From Acidobacteriota bacterium (GTDB lineage: Bacteria; Acidobacteriota; Terriglobia; Bryobacterales; Bryobacteraceae): 64,000 nt of DNA. The DNA lies in assembly GCA_016213775.1 (NCBI GenBank), contig JACQZR010000087.1:1-64000 (forward strand). The letters run 5' to 3'. The notes below the pieces were generated by a model, which was not told the DNA's origin, searched no databases, and saw only the letters and a program-made list of their open reading frames with translations. Both the position numbers and the translations under genes were made by a program. Positions 60,528-64,000 of this stretch are shown one piece after another; positions within the stretch are counted from its first letter, which is position 1, and every line of letters begins with the position of its first letter.

Positions 60528-63065
60528 TTAGAACGTCGTCAGTCTCCGCGTGGCAAGCGCGAGGTTAAAGTACCGGCGCGTGAGCGCCTCGGAAAGCTGC
60601 CGCATTTCCCCACTCAGCCGAGTGAGCATTCCATCCAGCGAACGCAGTTGCCCGTCGGGCGACTCCACGGCCAGTTCCTGCACATCCGCCAGTTGCACCG
60701 AGGTAAGAATCGAAAGCGCGACCCGTGCCTCCGCCGGACGCCGGATGTGCGTCTGGCTCTCCGGCAGTTGCTCCACGTGTTCGTGTAGCCGTGCAAACTG
60801 GAAAGCGAGCGAACGAGGGTTTGCTTCGTCCACCAGTAACAGATCCAGCACGAGATTGGTCTGCAGTGTCGTCAGATAACGCGAACGGTAGGTAAGCGAA
60901 CTGTCGCATATCTCCAGCAGCGCTTCCAAGACACTGGAATCGGCGCCATGCTGCAGCGCCAGCCCGTGCCGCAGCAACTCCGTCACCTGCACGGCGCGCT
61001 CCAGGCGCCGCCCCAGATCGAGAAAGCGCCAGCCGTCGCCGCGGGTCATGCATTCCAGCACGAGCCCCGAGAACGCCGACAAAGTAATCACGGCGTCGTT
61101 CATCAGATCCTGGGCCGCGGCAACGCGCAACGCATCCGATGGCGCCGGCTGAGAAAACTGCTCATCGAGCTGGTTCAGAATGCGCCAGGCATCGGCCGAA
61201 ATGCGATCTCGCAACAACCACGCAACCCGTCGAACCTGATGCAGATTCCAGCCGAGGCTGCCACGCTCCTCCGAATCGTAGATCATGCTCAGCAGTTCGC
61301 GTTCGAGGGAAAGGGTCTTGCGCCCCTTGTCGGATTCCTCCTGCTCCAGGTGCCCGAGCGCCAGCAGTATGTTCACACCCGCCTGCGACCCGGCCGACCG
61401 GTTCCCGTCACTCTCCTGAAATACGCGCGGCAGCAGCGCACGGGCAGTGCGAACGGCGGCCTCCACGCGCTCGGTATAGCGGCCAAGCCAAAACAGATTG
61501 TCGGCAACGCGGCTCGGGAGATCGAACGTGGCGCGGTTGATCTCAACGGGGGCGGCGGATGGCCGAAGGAGGCTCAATTGGGAGGTCGGCCCTTCGGCTA
61601 GAACCCAGGTGTCCTTGCTTCCTCCGCCGCGGTTGACGGATACGACCATGCTGTCGAGCGAAGACGAGGTGCGCGCCAGACCGCCGGGCATCACGAGGTA
61701 TGTTCCATTCGCGGCCACAGCGTAGACACGCATCGCGGCGTGTCTCGGCATCATCCTGTTCTCTTCCCACACGGGCACCGTCGATAGAGAAACCTGCTCC
61801 TGCGCCACGTACCGGCCGGGTGTCGCGCGCATGCGGTCCATCAGTTCCTCGCGATCCTTGGCCGAGAGGCGCTCGCCGAAAATCGGCAGTTGCCCCGGTG
61901 CAGGGAATGCCGGCTTGATCACGAGGTTCTTGAGATGAGTGAGCACATAGCCGAGCGGCGCGTCCTGACCGCACCACCACGTTGCCACCGTCGGCATTTT
62001 GAGTTCCTCGCCGAGGATGTGCCTGCACAGCAGGGGAAGAAACGCCGCGCTGGCCGCGGTTTCCATCAGCCCCGAACCAAGCGCATTCGCAATCACGACA
62101 TTGCCCGAGCGGGCGGCCTGGACCAGCCCTGGGACCCCGAGCATCGATTCGCCGCGCAGTTCCAACGGGTCGCAAAACGAATCGTCCTGGCGGCGCACTA
62201 CCACATCAACGGGCAGCAGTCCTCCGAGTGTCTTGAGAAACACGCGATTCTCACGCACGGTGAGGTCGCCGCCTTCCACCAGAGAGTAGCCCAGATAGCG
62301 CGCCAGAAACGCGTGCTCGAAATACGTCTCGCTGTACGGACCCGGGGTCAGGAGAACAATGCGAGGATTCTCGCGATGCCGGGGCACCAACTGAAGCAGC
62401 GAATTGCGTAGCGTCTGGAAGAATCCCGCGACGCGATGGACATGGAGTCGCGCCGAGACGTCGGGCAACACGCGGTTGATGACGATGCGGTTCTCCAGCG
62501 CATAGCCCGCTCCGGAGGGCGATTGCGCGCGGTCGGCGATTACCCACCACTTGCCATCCGGCGAGCGGGCGAGATCGGCGGCATAAACGTGCAGGTAGAT
62601 ACCGCCAGGAACCGCGATGTTATGACAGGGGCGCAAAAAAGCGGGATTAGCGAGAACAAGCTCGGCCGGAAGGCGGCGGTCCCGTAGCAGCTTCTGCGGA
62701 CCGTAAACGTCGGCCAGTATCGCGTTCAGGAGACTCGCCCGCTGCACCACGGCGGCTTGAATGGCATTCCACTCCCCAGGTTCCATCAGAAGCGGCATCG
62801 GATCGAGCGGCCACGGCCTGTCCGTGCTTCGCGTTCCGCCGTAGACGTTGTAGGTGACGCCGTTCTCGCGGATGAGACGCCGCCCTTCCTGCCACCGGCG
62901 CGCCAGTTCCTCGTGGCCCATCTTAGCGAGCGCCGCCGCGAACTCGCGCCAGTGCGGCCGCAACTGCGACGGCGCCGAAAGGAACTCATCGTAGAAGCCT
63001 TCGGCACTCGCGTACGGCCACGCCGGGTCCAATGTCACAGGTACTTGGGCAGCGGGCGAATCCAT
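60528..63065 (-). CDS. Circularly permuted ATP-grasp type 2 fused to alpha-E domain
   Basis: An 845-residue fusion. Residues 1-480 or so are the circularly permuted ATP-grasp (former DUF404/DUF407): GVTYNVYGGTRSTDRPWPLDPMP, RIVLLTPGPYSETYFEHAFLARYLGYSLVEG, VKPAFPAP-type lysine region, and MRVYAVAANGTYLVMPGGLAR. Residues about 515-845 are the helical alpha-E domain (DUF403): LPSRVADNLFWLGRYTERVEAAVRTARAL. In many genomes these are two genes, here one. With the transglutaminase they form a conserved peptide-bond-forming set of unknown product (family knowledge). No ribosome site is visible before 63065. Confidence 0.9.
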   Translation of the reverse strand: MDSPAAQVPVTLDPAWPYASAEGFYDEFLSAPSQLRPHWREFAAALAKMGHEELARRWQEGRRLIRENGVTYNVYGGTRSTDRPWPLDPMPLLMEPGEWNAIQAAVVQRASLLNAILADVYGPQKLLRDRRLPAELVLANPAFLRPCHNIAVPGGIYLHVYAADLARSPDGKWWVIADRAQSPSGAGYALENRIVINRVLPDVSARLHVHRVAGFFQTLRNSLLQLVPRHRENPRIVLLTPGPYSETYFEHAFLARYLGYSLVEGGDLTVRENRVFLKTLGGLLPVDVVVRRQDDSFCDPLELRGESMLGVPGLVQAARSGNVVIANALGSGLMETAASAAFLPLLCRHILGEELKMPTVATWWCGQDAPLGYVLTHLKNLVIKPAFPAPGQLPIFGERLSAKDREELMDRMRATPGRYVAQEQVSLSTVPVWEENRMMPRHAAMRVYAVAANGTYLVMPGGLARTSSSLDSMVVSVNRGGGSKDTWVLAEGPTSQLSLLRPSAAPVEINRATFDLPSRVADNLFWLGRYTERVEAAVRTARALLPRVFQESDGNRSAGSQAGVNILLALGHLEQEESDKGRKTLSLERELLSMIYDSEERGSLGWNLHQVRRVAWLLRDRISADAWRILNQLDEQFSQPAPSDALRVAAAQDLMNDAVITLSAFSGLVLECMTRGDGWRFLDLGRRLERAVQVTELLRHGLALQHGADSSVLEALLEICDSSLTYRSRYLTTLQTNLVLDLLLVDEANPRSLAFQFARLHEHVEQLPESQTHIRRPAEARVALSILTSVQLADVQELAVESPDGQLRSLDGMLTRLSGEMRQLSEALTRRYFNLALATRRLTTF

Positions 63066-63175
63066 CGTAGAAATAGGCGCTTATAACTCCGCGAAAGTAT
63101 TCTTTGTAGTGTGACACATTCGGATGGAATCGAGCATGTGTCCCGAGGCCACTGAATGATGTGGAAATGCGATCG

Positions 63176-64000
63176 CTACGGATTGAGGGCACGCACAAAG
63201 AAGTCGGTCATCGCCTCTCGCATGTGGCGAGACAGCGGCCCCGTCACTCCGTGCGATTTCTGCGGGTACACCAGCAGTTCAAAATGCTTTCCGGCGCGCT
63301 GCAACGCCATCTGCATCTGCATGTTGTTCTGATAGAGAACATTGTCGTCGCCGAAATTGTGCACTAGCATGAGCTTGCCCTTGAGGTTGGCCGCGAAGTG
63401 GACGGGCGATCCATCACGATAGCCTTTTTCGTTCTCTCCGGGCAGCCCCATGTAGCGCTCCGTGTAGATCGTGTCGTAGTGTCGCCAGTCGGTCACCGGC
63501 GCGCCGGACACTCCGGCCACAAACGTGTCCGGCGCCTGCAGCAGGCACTGCAAAGTCATATACCCGCCATAGGACCATCCATGGACGCCGACGCGATTGG
63601 GATCGACGAATCCCATCGACACCAGGTGCTTGACACCCTCCACTTGATCCTTCACCTCTAACTGACCCAGGTTGCGATTGACCTGCGCCTCCCATTTGTG
63701 GCCGCGGCCCGCGGATCCGCGATTGTCCATCTGCCAGATCACAAAACCGCGATGCGCCAGCACCTGGTCCCACGAAAGTCCGGCATAGGAATCGCGAACC
63801 GTCTGCACGTGCGGACCGCCATAGACCATCACCACGGCCGGGTACTTCCTGCCCGCCTGAAAATTCGCCGGCTTGATCATCCGCGCATAAAATAACGTAC
63901 CGTCGCTGCCTTTGAACTGCACAAACTCGGTGGGCAGGATGTTGTACTCCTGTTGCGGCTTCAAATCCGGTGCGCGTAGCGTGGCGATCGCCTCTCCGCC
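63176..64000 (-). CDS. S9 prolyl oligopeptidase/DPP-IV-like, C-terminal part (runs off the window)
   Basis: The frame is open to the right window edge, so the N-terminal propeller is missing. The visible 274 codons are the alpha/beta-hydrolase domain: AVVMVYGGPHVQTV, WDQVLAHRGFVIWQMDNRGSAGRG, the nucleophile in VHGWSYGGYMTL, the Asp in VHNFGDDNVLYQN and the His in YPQKSHGV. These define the S9B/S9C Ser-Asp-His triad. It probably cleaves peptides in the periplasm (family knowledge). Confidence 0.9.
   Translation of the reverse strand, partial: GGEAIATLRAPDLKPQQEYNILPTEFVQFKGSDGTLFYARMIKPANFQAGRKYPAVVMVYGGPHVQTVRDSYAGLSWDQVLAHRGFVIWQMDNRGSAGRGHKWEAQVNRNLGQLEVKDQVEGVKHLVSMGFVDPNRVGVHGWSYGGYMTLQCLLQAPDTFVAGVSGAPVTDWRHYDTIYTERYMGLPGENEKGYRDGSPVHFAANLKGKLMLVHNFGDDNVLYQNNMQMQMALQRAGKHFELLVYPQKSHGVTGPLSRHMREAMTDFFVRALNP

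Overview
The window looks like an Acidobacteriota chromosome, probably Solibacteres/Bryobacterales-like (inference). The reasons are two Oar-type outer-membrane receptors with carboxypeptidase-regulatory domains, several ASPIC/UnbV and FG-GAP proteins, a DUF1552/DUF1592 pair, many long secreted proteins of high GC, and pervasive 4-nt ATGA/GTGA gene overlaps. No rRNA, tRNA or CRISPR was seen.

Layout. 0-1 kb: a secreted repeat protein whose 3' end looks interrupted. 1.5-10.2 kb: a four-gene overlapping operon encoding a TPR/FG-GAP/ASPIC protein, a membrane-anchored pentaheme cytochrome c with C-terminal TPRs, and two ASPIC/UnbV proteins. 10.2-16.3 kb: a small secreted protein, a metal P-type ATPase and an Oar-like receptor. 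16.3-18.4 kb: a VapBC-like toxin-antitoxin pair, then a segment bounded by 28-bp direct repeats that holds a frameshifted gene. 18.4-22.9 kb: a minimal microcompartment locus (one shell protein and an acylating aldehyde dehydrogenase with encapsulation-peptide-like helices), an unknown protein and RecJ. 22.8-27.9 kb: an SGNH hydrolase-DUF1552-DUF1592 operon. 27.9-41.3 kb: a YprB-type nuclease, a second Oar-like receptor behind a three-half-site operator, tandem S41 peptidases, a NUDIX hydrolase, an M16 peptidase pair and a family X polymerase with PHP domain.

41.3-52.4 kb is an accessory island. It carries a four-gene terminase-like module in which the large-terminase ATPase and nuclease are separate genes and no capsid genes are present. 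It also carries a GxxExxY nuclease-like gene in one full and two deleted copies, a SEC-C protein with a C-terminal PD-(D/E)xK-like domain, and a 1373-residue protein joining TIR, CHAT protease, STAND NTPase and TPR modules. The island is tied together by five copies of a degenerate repeat. It is also bounded by a decayed duplication: pieces of polX, the GxxExxY gene and the SEC-C gene reappear at 51.3-52.3 kb on the far side of the TIR-CHAT gene. One copy of the spacer carries a 143-bp hairpin insertion that the other lacks.

52.4-64 kb: a CehA/McbA-like metallohydrolase, a redoxin-DsbD-alpha fusion with an in-frame TGA that is best read as selenocysteine (with a bSECIS-like hairpin), a sugar isomerase-like TIM barrel, phenylalanine hydroxylase, a three-module secreted protein, an MBL-fold hydrolase, a DUF2278 protein, a transglutaminase with its ATP-grasp/alpha-E partner, and the end of an S9 prolyl oligopeptidase.

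The strongest candidates for undescribed biology are the TIR-CHAT-STAND-TPR protein in its duplicated, repeat-rich island and the stand-alone split-terminase module beside it.
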